Assembly (NCBI GenBank): GCA_964035015.1
Contig: OZ035997.1
Coordinates: 27,880,067-27,944,066 of the forward strand
Source: Corallium rubrum
Taxonomy: Eukaryota; Cnidaria; Anthozoa; Scleralcyonacea; Coralliidae
Length of the DNA: 64,000 nucleotides
Direction: 5' to 3'
Under the pieces are notes generated by a model. It was given only the letters and a program-made list of their open reading frames with translations, was not told where the DNA came from and ran no database searches. Below are positions 31,215-44,700 of this stretch, one piece after another. Made by a program: the position numbers and the translations under genes. Numbering within the stretch: the first letter of the stretch is position 1; each line of letters starts with the position of its first letter.

Positions 31215-31291
31215 ATGACTGGAAGTATAACTGAAGCAAGGACTTCGTTAGATCAATTGCTGAAGCAGATAGCAGACAAATCTGAGGAGAG
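31215..31291 (+). CDS. LIN37: LIN37 exon 1
   Basis: The exon reads MTGSITEARTSLDQLLKQIA and on to EE, and leaves phase 2 at GTAAGA. EARTSLDQLLKQI aligns with KARNQLDAVLQCL of the human protein. Confidence 0.85.
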
Positions 31292-34200
31292 GTAAGACAT
31301 ATAATTTACGTTAAATGCCACCTGGAAAAATAATATTTTAATTTATTATTATTTTGACAAGGTGAATTTGTTTTGTTTTAGTGTACTGTTGGAGGATGAT
31401 GTAAAAGAACCTGATAGGTATAGTAATAGTATCAGTGCCCACCCCCACCCCCCTATCAGTTTCAAATATATTTCCATTAGAATGCCTGCACGGCACCTGT
31501 GGTCAGATTTGATAGATTTAAATTCCACAGTGCATAGCAAGTGTGAATGTTCCAAGTCCTGACCCCTGGGTTATGTACTTTTGGTGATAGCCCTACCCCT
31601 GGGATTAGCAAAAATGGTGAATGCCCAGCGGGGATGTGCAGATCTGGAATTGACTGATACATAATACCTAGTGTATATATTTTATAATTATTCACCGAAA
31701 TGGAGGTGAATAGTGCTGGATATCTACACTATACACCGACACTGAGGTGAATAATTGTTTTAGCAAATGAAATAAGTTTAACATTCTTATATTTAACAGT
31801 ATTTGCATACAAGCTGTGTCTAGACATAGCTGCTATAGCAACTTGACATACTGGATATTTGTTGACAAAACAGTTTTTACAACTTTTGAATATATTAATG
31901 GCTAGAAAATTCTAAAGAAACATACCTGTGGACACTCTTCTATTTAATTTTGTTGACTTTTGTCATTAGTCTACTACATCAGCCTTGTTTATCAACAAAA
32001 TCTCCTGCTAATTGGTAAACAAAGCAAAACCAGCCACCATTTTGTTTTGCCCGCAGATGAATAGTGCAGGATATCCCAAGTTAGAGGAACCAATCAGATG
32101 CATGAAAAGCACTATTCACCTGTGAGGTATATGCTAATACTATGTTACTATATATTATTAGTATAAATACACAGGTCAGGTGATTATAGAAAATCATATG
32201 TGCTGATTGGTTGAGCTACTTCAGACTAATTAACAATTATTTTATTTTAATAACTTTACCATACACGTTACAAACATAAATACAGACATTGAGACAACAG
32301 GCTGGGTAACCGCAACAGCTAGTGACAATTACTGCGGCCCCAAGATATACAACATACATTAAATACATTAAATTTGCTACGGTATCTACTAAAAGCAACA
32401 CGATGGTGGGTTCATAAGGCTTTGAGCTGTGTTACATTTTAAACATATGCTTTTCCATGTTCGTGGGTCACCTACGTCATATGTGTTGTTAAGTGTGTTA
32501 ATGTAGTAGTTGAATAGTAACTTCTTGAAGTTTGAGAGTGTGATGTTTTTTGTTGTAATAGTTTTTGGTAGTATGTTCCATGTTCTTGTTGTCCGAATTG
32601 TGTATGATTTTTGGTAGGTCGAAGTATTACATTTTTTGGTTTGATATTTGTCGCGGGTTGGATGATCATGTTTGTTTGTGATGTTGAGGAGTTGGTAGGG
32701 TGGTCTTGTTGAGGATGTTGATACCATGGTTACTTTTGTAGAAAAATACATTGTCTAGGTATTTGTGCCAGTACATTAAAGGAAGGAGTTTAGTCGTTAG
32801 TGGTCGTTCTTTGTATTTAATGTCACAAACGAAGGGTAGATCCAGAATAAATTTTTCGAAGCCCGTCACTGAATTAGTCACCAAAGTCAAGGTGATTATC
32901 GTTGAATATTTACTGAGCTGCGAAGCAGCGAGTTAAATGTAAACGATAATCACTGAGACTGAGGTGACTAATTGTTTTAGTAAAATTTCAGGCCTGAGAA
33001 GAATAACCAAGAAATTTAAAACAGAAATCTTTAACTGTCCTGGTTTTGTCTTATAAATTTAAATAATGCTCATTGTTCAACGTCACGCTTTGAAAGCTGT
33101 CTAAGCCTTCAATTCCACATAGTGATTACAACTGCCCAAACTTCAAATGATTTTATGACTACCGTATTTTCTGGGCGATATCCCACATGGTGTATATAAC
33201 CCGCACAGCAACAAAATAAATCAGTGTATTACCTGCACCATCCCCCCCTCCCCCCCCCCCCCCCACACACACACACCTGCGACACACTAATTTATATACA
33301 GCATTATTCAAATTGGCTGAATATAAATGAAGGAATGCCGATGGTGTCATCTTAATTCAACAGATTACCCGCACCACCCTATTACCGGCACTAATTGTGT
33401 TTCCTAGCAAACTTAAGAGATAACCCATGGGTTATTGCCCAGAAAATTTGGTAAACACTTTCTCACCTTCAAATAGTTCCAACTTAGAGCTTTTCTGTGT
33501 ATACAGTCAGACTCTATCTGTTGATTTTTTTGACAATTTGTTAGGTTTAAAAAAGAATAGAATAGTCGCTGCAGTCGCCATTTTGAAAAATAATTACACC
33601 ATTGATTAGATACCATCTGTCAAAATCGTGAGTTCAGTTCAGCTTGACCAATCAGAGGACGAGAAATGCAATAGTTACTTCTAAAATTTTACTAATTCTT
33701 GATAATCACCTACAGTGTTTATTCAAAATGGCCACCAGCCAATTTGTCAATGCAACATACGAGGAAATTAACAATTTTAAAGAAAATGTTGTTCCTAAAA
33801 GTACAAAAATGTGTTTTTCCACTAAAACAATTTTTCGCCTCAGACTCAGTGAATATCAGTGTATAATAACCTCAACTTTGTCTCAGTTATTATATACCGA
33901 TATTCACCTTGCCTTTGGCAAATAATTGTTAATTATTATACTTGTAATTTATTACAGTAATTGAAAAAGTATTTTTGTGATTGGCTAAATCTCCAGTTTA
34001 TTTTGTAAATTTAAACAAGCTATTCAGCTTTGGGCTGAACAGAAAAATATTTTAGGTTCCAATTACACATAACAGATCAGACATGGTTTGTGCTGTAGGT
34101 AGGGGAAAAAATTTTATTTAAAAAAAAATAAATTCCAACGGTTTAATTTTCTCAATTCCAAAGAGATCATAAATTTTAAGGGAAATAAACTTTATTAATT

Positions 34201-37200
34201 CAATAATATATAAAATATCTCAATTCCAAAGACTCTGCAATGCCAAGTTCACATTCATTAAATGTTTTTGATGATATACTGTAGAAGCTGTGTTGCTTTT
34301 ATTGGCAACTTGGGTGAAGAGAGATTTGAGACAATGACATGATTTTGTGGTTTTGTGTGGAGCTACAGTAATATCTACATATTTGTAAGTTTGGCTATTC
34401 TGCTTGAATAAGTACTTCTTTATAAATACTAAACAAAACTATGTGTAAAGACCAGATTAAGACCAGACGTTTCACTAGGCCATACAGTGTATACTGTAGG
34501 ACGTTCCATTAATATGTTACGATTCGGCATAAGACATGCGCCACAGTACGTTGTAAGACGTTACCCTATGCATGTTTGTTGTAAGACATTACGCTACGCT
34601 GTAAGACATTACGCTGCGTTGTAAGACGTTACGCTCCGATGTATCGCGTTACGCTATGTTGTAAGACATTATGGTTTCAAGACATTACGCTACATTGTAA
34701 AACATTACGTTACGTTATATCACGTTCCGCTAAGCTATAAAATATTCCGTAACAGTTTATACAGTTTCCCGTTACATTGTAAGATTTCCGCTCCACTGTA
34801 AAACGTTCCACTACAACGTTGTAAGATTGTTGTGCTACGTTGTCAGATATCAGACAGTAACTTACGTTGTTATTTAATTCGCTCCCTAACCGCTTAAAGG
34901 ACACTAGCAATATTAGTATTTCAACTTTCAAAAATGAACTAAAAAAATATTTTCTAGAACAAAATAATGGAGTGGCACACTTGGAGGATTTTGCCTGTAT
35001 AAACTGTAAATTTAAACTAACCTGCAACTGTGTCACTTAATTACTTAATTATTTATTGATTTTTAACTAATGAAGGCCATCTGGTAGAATACGATATGTA
35101 AAGATGTTTATACCTTCTTTTAAATAAAGTTCAATTCAATTCAATTCAATACGTGATACCTTGCTGTCACAACAAAGGAGGTGGGCGCGGAGCAAAATGC
35201 GCATCCGGATGACTCAAGCGGGTGTCGAGGCGCGCCCGCGATTACGCACTTCAAACGGTCAGGCAATGGTTGACTCTGCCATTCGGCCACTCACGGCCAC
35301 AGTCCCAAAGCACGACGACAAACTTCCTTGGATTGCAGAAATATGCTCTTCTGTGGCCAGAGAAGTCCGAGAGGCCCTGAAAGAAGATGGAGGAAACGTG
35401 ACGATGGCGATGATGTGCCGGTGTGCTATATTGATGTGGTAACTCTATTCTTATTCAAACATTTCGTATTGTTTCACCACCCGAACGGGGCCACCGATCA
35501 CGTGAGTGAAAACGATCATAATTTAACTCAAATACGACGGGGCGAGTTTTTAAAGAGGAAAGTCTCAATCAGTGAGCTCTATATATATAACTGGAGTGTA
35601 TCTTTGTGCCGGTATGTATAGGCCTGAAGTACGTATCAGTCTTCTACGCGGTCTGGTCAAGTCTGATTTGGTCAAAAGACCGCGTAAGAGACTGGAACTA
35701 TACGTACTTCAAGCCTACATGTCCGCCATGTTTGGCTTCAATCTTTGCCTGGTGAATGAACAGCAGATATCACTTCAGTTATATATAGAGCTCACTGGCG
35801 TCAATCAGCTGCGAATTAAGAGCGGCTCTTGCCGTCTTACTTGTTCTCATGAGATGGTGTGTTAAGGGAGGGGGATTGGCGCGCTCAATTCCAGGGATAC
35901 CCAAAAGAGTGGCAGCCTGGTTACCGTATCTCCAAAGGAAACGATTTGCCGAGTGTCCATCGAAATCATCAACAATACATTGCACCTTTGGTACTGCCTC
36001 CGAACTAGGAAACGATAGCAACCGCGTTTGTATCCTGCTCATCATTCTTTGGTAGATGATCTAAGATTCTATAAATCTATAACCACTCGCTACAAGGTGT
36101 ATTCGCTAAGGTGTCGTAGCAAAGCTTTTAGTCTCTCCAAGTCTTCTCCAACCTCTTTCCAAAGGGAATTATGTTGTCCAGGTACGCTTGAGGTTCAAAA
36201 CACACAGGCATCGTCATTCCATTAGCCGTTAGAATGTAACGGGAGCGTTTGTGAGGCCAAACGGCGTTCGATTGCAACAAAAGGTGTTGTCTTGCTGTTT
36301 TTGGCTTGTTGTTGCCTGCAACCACCACTCTGCAAGTCTAGAGCACAAAACCACTTTGCGCCTAAAAGAGATTCCAATGTTTCTGTTATACGAGAGATTG
36401 TGTATAAATCTCTCACTGTTTTCGCATTAAGGCGGCAAAAATCTACAAACACTCTCAAGCTACCGTCCGTCTTGTGTGCTATGACTACGGGGGTTCCTTG
36501 ATTCACGAATTATTTCTGTTTTCAGTAAGTCGGCCACAGCGCTCCGAAACTCCTCTAACTGTACTGTGTAGGTACAGTAGTACCAGTAGTACCCTCATGG
36601 GTAGTAGGCGGAATGGAAGATCGTCAGTAAACTATATATAAATGTCGTGTCGGACTGCATCTGCACATACAAAGTCTTCTCGTCCTTCGCAAAAACCTGG
36701 AACATGGGAGCCAGCATTTTTTGGGACATCTTCTTATTTCTGTTCCTGTATAATTGGCATATCGCTTATATCGATGCCTACCTACACCCTCGCTCTGCCT
36801 ATCCACAGGACCTACCACTCCATGAGCTGAAGAATGCAAAAAAATTGCAAACTTTCCTCGGGATTGTCGGCTATTGTTGGTCGTTTGTAAACGGTTTCCC
36901 CACTATCACATAACTACTCAATTGTCTCTTTGGACAACTAAAATTAACGGCAGCAAACACCATGAAAAGGACGAATTGCATTCCAGTGGTCCGACGTTTG
37001 TCAGAGGACCTTCGAAACACAGATCAAGACACTATCGTCATCACTGATTCTTGCATTTCCTGATTTCATGTTGTCATTCGTGCTACATCCCAACGCATCT
37101 GGAGACGGTGTAGGTGCTGCATTCCCTTCACTAACTGCAATTAAGATGGTAAAGCCCATGTCATTGCATATGGAGTCGATCTCTGCAAGCCTCGGAGAAG

Positions 37201-38753
37201 CGGTACTCGGCGTACCGACGTGAATTCCTGGCATTAATATGGTCCGGGACCTTGATAGAGAAATTCAAGTCCTACCTAATTTACGGACGTAAATTTCAAG
37301 TCGTCACGGGCAGCACCCCTTCTACGTATACTGTATGTATACCTGTTGACAACAGCGAAACTTAGTGCGACGGATCACAGATGACTCTCAAGCCTATCTG
37401 TTTACGATCACCTATACCGACCTGCATGGGCGTTCTTCAGCTGACGCAGGCGGTCTTTCTAGGATACCACATGCGCAAGATAACGCAACATCTTCGGTAC
37501 TCTCTGATGAAGAATATATTAAACCATTCCTAGTAGTGAACAGCGTTTTACAGAAAATGAGAATGTTTGTTCCAGTGACGAGTTCCAAGCAATTTGCAAG
37601 TACCACGTGTTGGGCACGGATGGAGAAGAAGCAGTGACGGGTACTCTACACACTTCTCATATACCACCGCAGTCAGACCTTAGAACAATGTCTCCAGCCG
37701 AGTGGGAGAAACTCCAAACGGAGGACCCCATTATTAGAAAGGTTCGTCAAGCTCTCTGTCACAGCACCACAGCACTACTACCAATCTTGCAAGAAATCAG
37801 CAGGCTCTCCGTTTACCAAAGGAGAGGAGGGTTCTTGTTATTCGAGATGCATAGAATCTTATTCCGCAAACGTATTGTTGACGAGTGCGAAACTTCTCAG
37901 TTCGTATTGCCGGTTGCAATGCGTGAGGTAGTCCTGATGCCTGAAAGGTCTCTGCGACGACATCGGCCACCTGGAGGACAAAACTCTAGATCTACTTAGT
38001 CAACGTTTCTACTGGCCTGGTATGACTCGAAACGTTGCTACTTACAGTACATTCAAACGTGACCCTTTGTAAAACAACGTGTAGTGCATAAACCAATTTA
38101 AATCAATCAATCATTGTACCCATGGCCTGGGTTTTGCCCAGTGCGATTGCGTCGTTAGAGTAATTGGACACTAGGAGAACACGCGCCAGTTGCGCCACGG
38201 GGGAACTGGGTGAAGAGAGATTCGAGACAATGTGACAGAATATCGCGGTTTTGTGTAGAGTTCGTCTACATCTACATTAAGAAAAGATATGACCACCATT
38301 TTTACTTTGCTTACAATATTTAGTAAATTAACTTTACATTTGCGGAGCCCGATGATTAAAAACAGCTATTAATAGACCGAGGTCGTGTTCAATAAATTTC
38401 TGATTGGAGGACTTTCCATTTAGACGGTTAGATCGGTCAGTCCGGTAAAAATGGAACAATATATGTTTGAGGCTTGCGACTGTCAGGCTGGAAATTTGGT
38501 CCATTCTGGCCGGACTGACCGATCTGACCTTGTAAATTGGAAAGCGCCCTTAGACAACAAAGCTAAGGAGGTTTTCTATTGGGATCTTAATTTGACGTAA
38601 ATAATTGGAAACAGTGCTGCATACAGGTTATAGCACCAATTTTCGGGATATTCGTAATATAGGCCTACATCCCACGGTAGATCAAAAACGAAACAGAGTC
38701 TGTTGGCTAATAAATATATCTTATTAGATGTTTTGGTGTGCAGTATCGCTGTA

Positions 38754-38788
<35 letters not shown>

Positions 38789-41700
38789 GCAGGGCTCGTC
38801 AAAATACAAACAACGAGTAAAAATATATATATATATGTTATTTACCGGCTGGGAGGTCCGTATAGAGAAATATTTCCCGAGGTCTCAAAAACTGCCCGAG
38901 GCCGCAGGCCGAGGGTCGTTTTTGAGACCAAGGGAAATATTTCTCTATACGAACCGACCAAAACGGTAAATAACATATTTATTTTTTTTAATTATCTTCG
39001 CTTGGTTCTTTTGGTCTTCATCAGTGTTTAGAGTGAATAAAAAAGGGAAGTTTTTGCTGTTTCTTTCGAAAAAGAAAATTAGATTTTAGGTCTCTTTCAC
39101 GGATGAAAAACTCGATTTCAAAATTTGATTTTTTTTTATTTTGTTTAAGTTTATTTTCAAACGTTTTAAGAATATTTTACGGCCTATAAAACACATTTAA
39201 AAAAAAAATTACTTTGAGCGGTCCGTACGGGCTCATACGGACCTATAGCCAATCAGAAAGCAGGATTTGGTAAAATACGGTCCGAAAAAAAATAAACAGC
39301 GATACTACACACCAAGACATCTTATAAAATTATGCAACTGCTCTGATCAACAATTTTTTATGGAAAAAGAAAACTCTAGAAAGGCCAGAGAAGTAGCGTG
39401 ACTTACACCAAGACAAAATAATAAGCATGCATGAAGTAGTCTCCCGTGTGATAAATTTGATTGGCTAACAATCCAAATAACCAGTGCAAATAACTAACTG
39501 TCCAAATATCGCTGTATATTTGGGCCCATTCTTAGCGTTATTTGGACAGTTTTTAATGCAGTTGTATAATAATAAATTTTACAATACTTTAAACTAATGT
39601 ATACATGTATATGACAGATGACTACTGTAGTTTGTACTGTATGATATTGTATGTTACTGTATTTTTCCGTACATTTATTTGAATTACATGATTTTCTCAA
39701 ACATATTTTTTCCTTTCAACTGCAGATTGCAAGCTGGTTCACAGCCATCAACTCCACGTAAAAGGTTACTGTTTCCCTACTTCATTAAATAATAAAGATG
39801 GGCTCCCTATGAAACTTGACCATATTTTGAGAAATGTTCAACTTCAAGTGTCAAATTTAACTCTTTGCTCTAAGGCCAAAGTATCATAGGACAACTGTAA
39901 TTTGGGCATAATGGCCATTTTTGTCTTATCTGTACGTCTAAACATATACTACTTTGGCTGTACCCTTCTGACTCTGCTGTATCACATTATGAGACCTTAC
40001 TACTGTAGTAGGTTACACGCTGTGATTACACCATTTCAAGGTATCGTCAAACACCTTGCATGGAGGCTTGGTATATTAATAGCGCCCACGCTCCATTAAA
40101 CCAGCGATCTGTTACCAGAAGCCTATTTCATGCATCTTGTTGATAAATACCATTTATTTTAAGACCTTTCTTCACAACCATTACCCCTGATGAAGACACT
40201 AGATCGAAGTGTCAATTCGTTAGGTCATAAACAGTGACTTTTTAACATACGTTCAAAAACGTTTTAAGCCAGAGTAATGTTGAACTACTGTATGTCGGAT
40301 TCTTCACCTGGCTGCTTTGGGAATTTATTTGTTGACGTTGTGAGTCCTTGCGTTACAGTTTGTTGGGGGACCTAGGTTATTGTTACGTTGTGAGATCTTA
40401 CTTTATCTGTTATACTGTATGTTTTCTATTTTTCTCTGGTATCTCGTAGGAGTACGAAGATTTTAATCTCTGGTATTCGAAAAAAAATTCAGGATACTGA
40501 GGTAGTGAGATACTGCAAATCTCAAACTCTGGACATCGTGATTATTTTTAATGTTTTATAAAAAAAGACAAATTGATGTTTTTCCAGCCGGGTTTCCACA
40601 AAATAAGTTTTTCATGTTCTGGTACTTGGTGTAGCAAAATATGTTGGTCTATCTACACCAAAAGTGGCCACATATTTTCTGTTTATTATTGGCCTTGTCT
40701 GCGATATAATTTCCATGATCAAATTTGACCCTTGATGTTGTTCTACAGTAGTTCCTCTATTATCATTGAGAATTCACTGCACACCTATCCCATTTCTACA
40801 TGCGCATGTATCATTCCACATATCAATTATTATACCAACAGTAAATGTCTTAAATTAGATGTAATTGTTACAGTACATTATTCTACATACAATACTGTAT
40901 GCATTGAGTAAAATTCAATATTTATAATATTTAATAGATTAATTTATCTAATAACTTATAATAGTATAACCTAAAGTTTTTTTAATTAACAACAACCATG
41001 ACAGTGCTTTTCATCTTTTTTTCCTTCTATGATAAAAAGACCTTCATCATCTGGTAAGAACCATGTTATTTTATGATTTGTTTTTGTTTAATTAATTAAT
41101 TTGTTAGGGGATAACATCGTTCAAGAAAGATTATTGTCAAAATCATTAATAATTCATGAGATAATTAGCCTGTCAAAGAAAATTATTTGGTCATGTGCAT
41201 GAGTTTTGAAACCCGGTAAAGGTCGCGCGCAAACTGAATTCATAATTAAGAAATCAGATAATTAAATAAACGGCACAAACAAAGAACCGTTTATTACCAC
41301 ATTTCTTAATTTTTGATTCAACATCAGACCACTGGGTACTAATATGCATCATTGTCTAATATGATATGAACCAATATCACCAACTCTCCCCCAAATTCTA
41401 TACTATAATGGACGATTGAGAAGCTATTTTATAAACTTGTGTATCGTGTTTTACCAGGGGTTACAAACACTTGAGAACAACAAAATCACTCGGCTTGTTA
41501 CCTCGTAATTTTCAATGTTCTCTCGTGTTTGTAAAACATTGGAAAACAAAAAAATCATTCGGTCTGCAGCCTCGTGATTTTCATTATTCTCTCATGTTTT
41601 ACAAACACTCGAAAACAATGAAAATTACTCTCCTCTTGTGTTTGTAACCCCTGGTAAAACACTCCCACTCGTTTATGAAATATGACATGAAAAATTGCAC

Positions 41701-44700
41701 ATGTGTTTGTCAAACACAAGTTAGTGTGATTTTTTGTTAATTCTTTAGGAGGAAGTGAAAGTTATTTTCTTTTAACTAAGTAGGTATATTAAAAGGACGT
41801 CGTCGTTGAGTTCTTCCATTGTATAACATTGATAACAGTGTCTTTGAGTATATTTTTAAACTGTTTTTAAAAATAAACTTTACTTCACTTTCTTGGTTAT
41901 GAATTGTGGATGAACCAGGTGCTCATCATGATCGACTGACTTGTTTACAGTCAGTTTACGGTAATAGCCTCCAAACTGATTTCTCAAACTGATGTGATGT
42001 CATTTTATCTCATCAAAACTTGCGGCATTAAGTCAGTTTGGGAGATAGAAATGGGAACTCGCGGTGGCAGATGGTGGTGGCAGATGCTAATAGACAAGCA
42101 GCAGATGCTGAAAAATGGTGGCGGATCATAACAGATAGAAATAAATAGTGGTACATGTAGTTTATAATTAGACAGTAGGGGACTAGCTAACAAATGGTGA
42201 CAGATGGTAACAGACATTATCTAGCCATTAATATGTCATGATAAAAATTCAAAAGAACTGAATGTTTAACCAGGTGTTGTAAATCGGATACAAATTCGTC
42301 CTGATGTACACATTTGCATAAGCGTTTAATAAACATGAACAGTTACCATTTGTTAGCATCTGCTACCATCCCCTACCATTTGTTAGCATCTGCTACCATC
42401 TGCTACTATCTGTTAGCATCTGCTACCATCTGGTGCTATCTGTTAGCATCTGCTACCACCCACTACCATCTACTAGCATCTGGTGCTATCCGTTAGCATC
42501 TGCTACCACCCACTACCATCTGTTAGCATCTGCTACCATCTTCTACCATCTGTTAGCATTTGTTACGATCTGTTAGAATCTGCTACCATCCACTACCATC
42601 TGTTAGCATCTGGTGCTATCTGTTAACACCTGCTGCCATCCACTACCATTTGTTAGCATCTGCTACCATCTACCATCTGTTAGCATCTGCTACCATCCAC
42701 TACTATGCGTTAGCATCTGGTGCTATTTGTTAGCATCTGCTACTATCTGTTAGCATCTGCTTCCATTTGTTAGCATCTGCTACCATCAGTTACAACCTGC
42801 TATCTGCTATCGTCTGTTAGCATCTGTTACTATTTGTTAGCATCTCCTATCTGCTACCACCTGTTCCGCTAGCATCTGCTTTGACCATCTGCTACCATTT
42901 GTGAGCATCTGCATATGTTACATTCACTCCAACTACCTCACAATCTTTTGTCATCTGTTAGCATCTGCTTCCATAAGGATATTGCCATCTGATACCATCT
43001 GTTAGCAGATGTCACAATCTGTACTAGAGTATATCATTCTTGTACTATTATAACTCATTCTACAGTAACTCCTACGAATATATACAATATGAGTGGCCGA
43101 CTGTATGGGCATACCGACTTATCCAATTCACGTATGGTAGCAGATACTAACAGATAGCACCAGATGCTAACAGATAGTAGCAGATGCTAACGTATGCTAA
43201 TAAATGGTAGTGGATGGTAGCAGATGCTAACAGATAGCACCAGATGCTAACAGATAGTAGCAGATGCTAACAAATGGTAGTGGATGGTAGCAGATGCTAA
43301 CAGATAGTAGATATGCTAACAGATGGTAGTGGATGGTACCAGGTGCTAACAGATAGTAGCAAGTGCTAACCGATGGTAGTGGATGGTAGCAGTCTAGCAG
43401 ATGCTAACAGATAGTAGCAGATACTAACAGATGGTAGCAGATACTAACAGATGGTAGCAAATGCTAATATATGGTAATGGGTGGTAGCAGATGTTAACAT
43501 ATAGTGCCAGATACTAGCAGATGGTAGTGGGTGGTAACCGATGCTAACAGATGATAGTGGGTGGTAGCAGATGTTAACAGATAGCACCAGATGCTAACAG
43601 ATGGTAGTGGATGGTAGCAGATGCTAACAGATAGTAGCAAATGCTAACAGATGGTAGCAGATAGTAGTGGATGCTAGCAGATGCTAACAGATGGTAGTGG
43701 ATGATAGCAGATGCTAACAGATAGCACCAGATGCTAGTAGATGGTAGTGGCCACTACCCCACCTGGGATATTGTGTATGAGGTGATAGCAGATGCTAACA
43801 GATAGTAGCAGATGGTAGCAGATGCTAACTGATGGTAACAGATGCTAGCAGGTGCAGATGGTAGTGCATGGTAGCAGATGCTAACAGATAGCACCAGATG
43901 CTAACAGATAGTAGCAGATGCTAACAGATAGGAGCAGATGCTAACAGATGGTAGCAGATGCTAACAGATGGTAATGGATGGAAAGAGATAGAAACATATG
44001 CTAACAGACAGTGACAAATGGTCAGATAGTGTGGAGATAGTGCTAACTGCAAAATATATTGTTTTGATGCTTTTTCTATGAGTTGTTTGAGTTAATGAAT
44101 AAAGATGCTTTTTCTATGAGTTGTTTGAGTTAATGAATAATTCCAGAAAGTCAACATGTTTTGTGCATTTATATGCAACTTGGTTTTATGCAGAAAAGTT
44201 CCTGAAAAATAATTAATTGATTTACATTAATTTATTCAATTTCTGAAATACTGAAACGTGTCAACCAAGATACATTAGGCTTGAAATTAAATTAATGATT
44301 CTAGCAGTTACATGCATGACAGTGTAAATATACATGTGTACTCTACTCTACTTTACTTTACTCTACTATACGGTACTATATACTAATACTTGTACTTGTA
44401 CTATATTATCTGTTTTACAGGAAACAGAACACCAAGAAAAAGAATAAAACGGGAGATTACTCCACAAGAAATTGGTAAGTAAAACATCTGACTCACTGTT
44501 ACTAAAACCATGCTGAAACAACAATACTAGTATTGTATCATTAACGTGAAATCTATTTTAAAGTTAACAACAATGTTTTATTCTTGTTTGAAGTTATATT
44601 TTCAATTTTATTTCACAATTGGATTTTTAAAGATTTTAAACTTTTTAAAAGGAAATAAATGTTAAGTGCTATTTTTTGAGGTGTAAATGATGAAGGGGTA

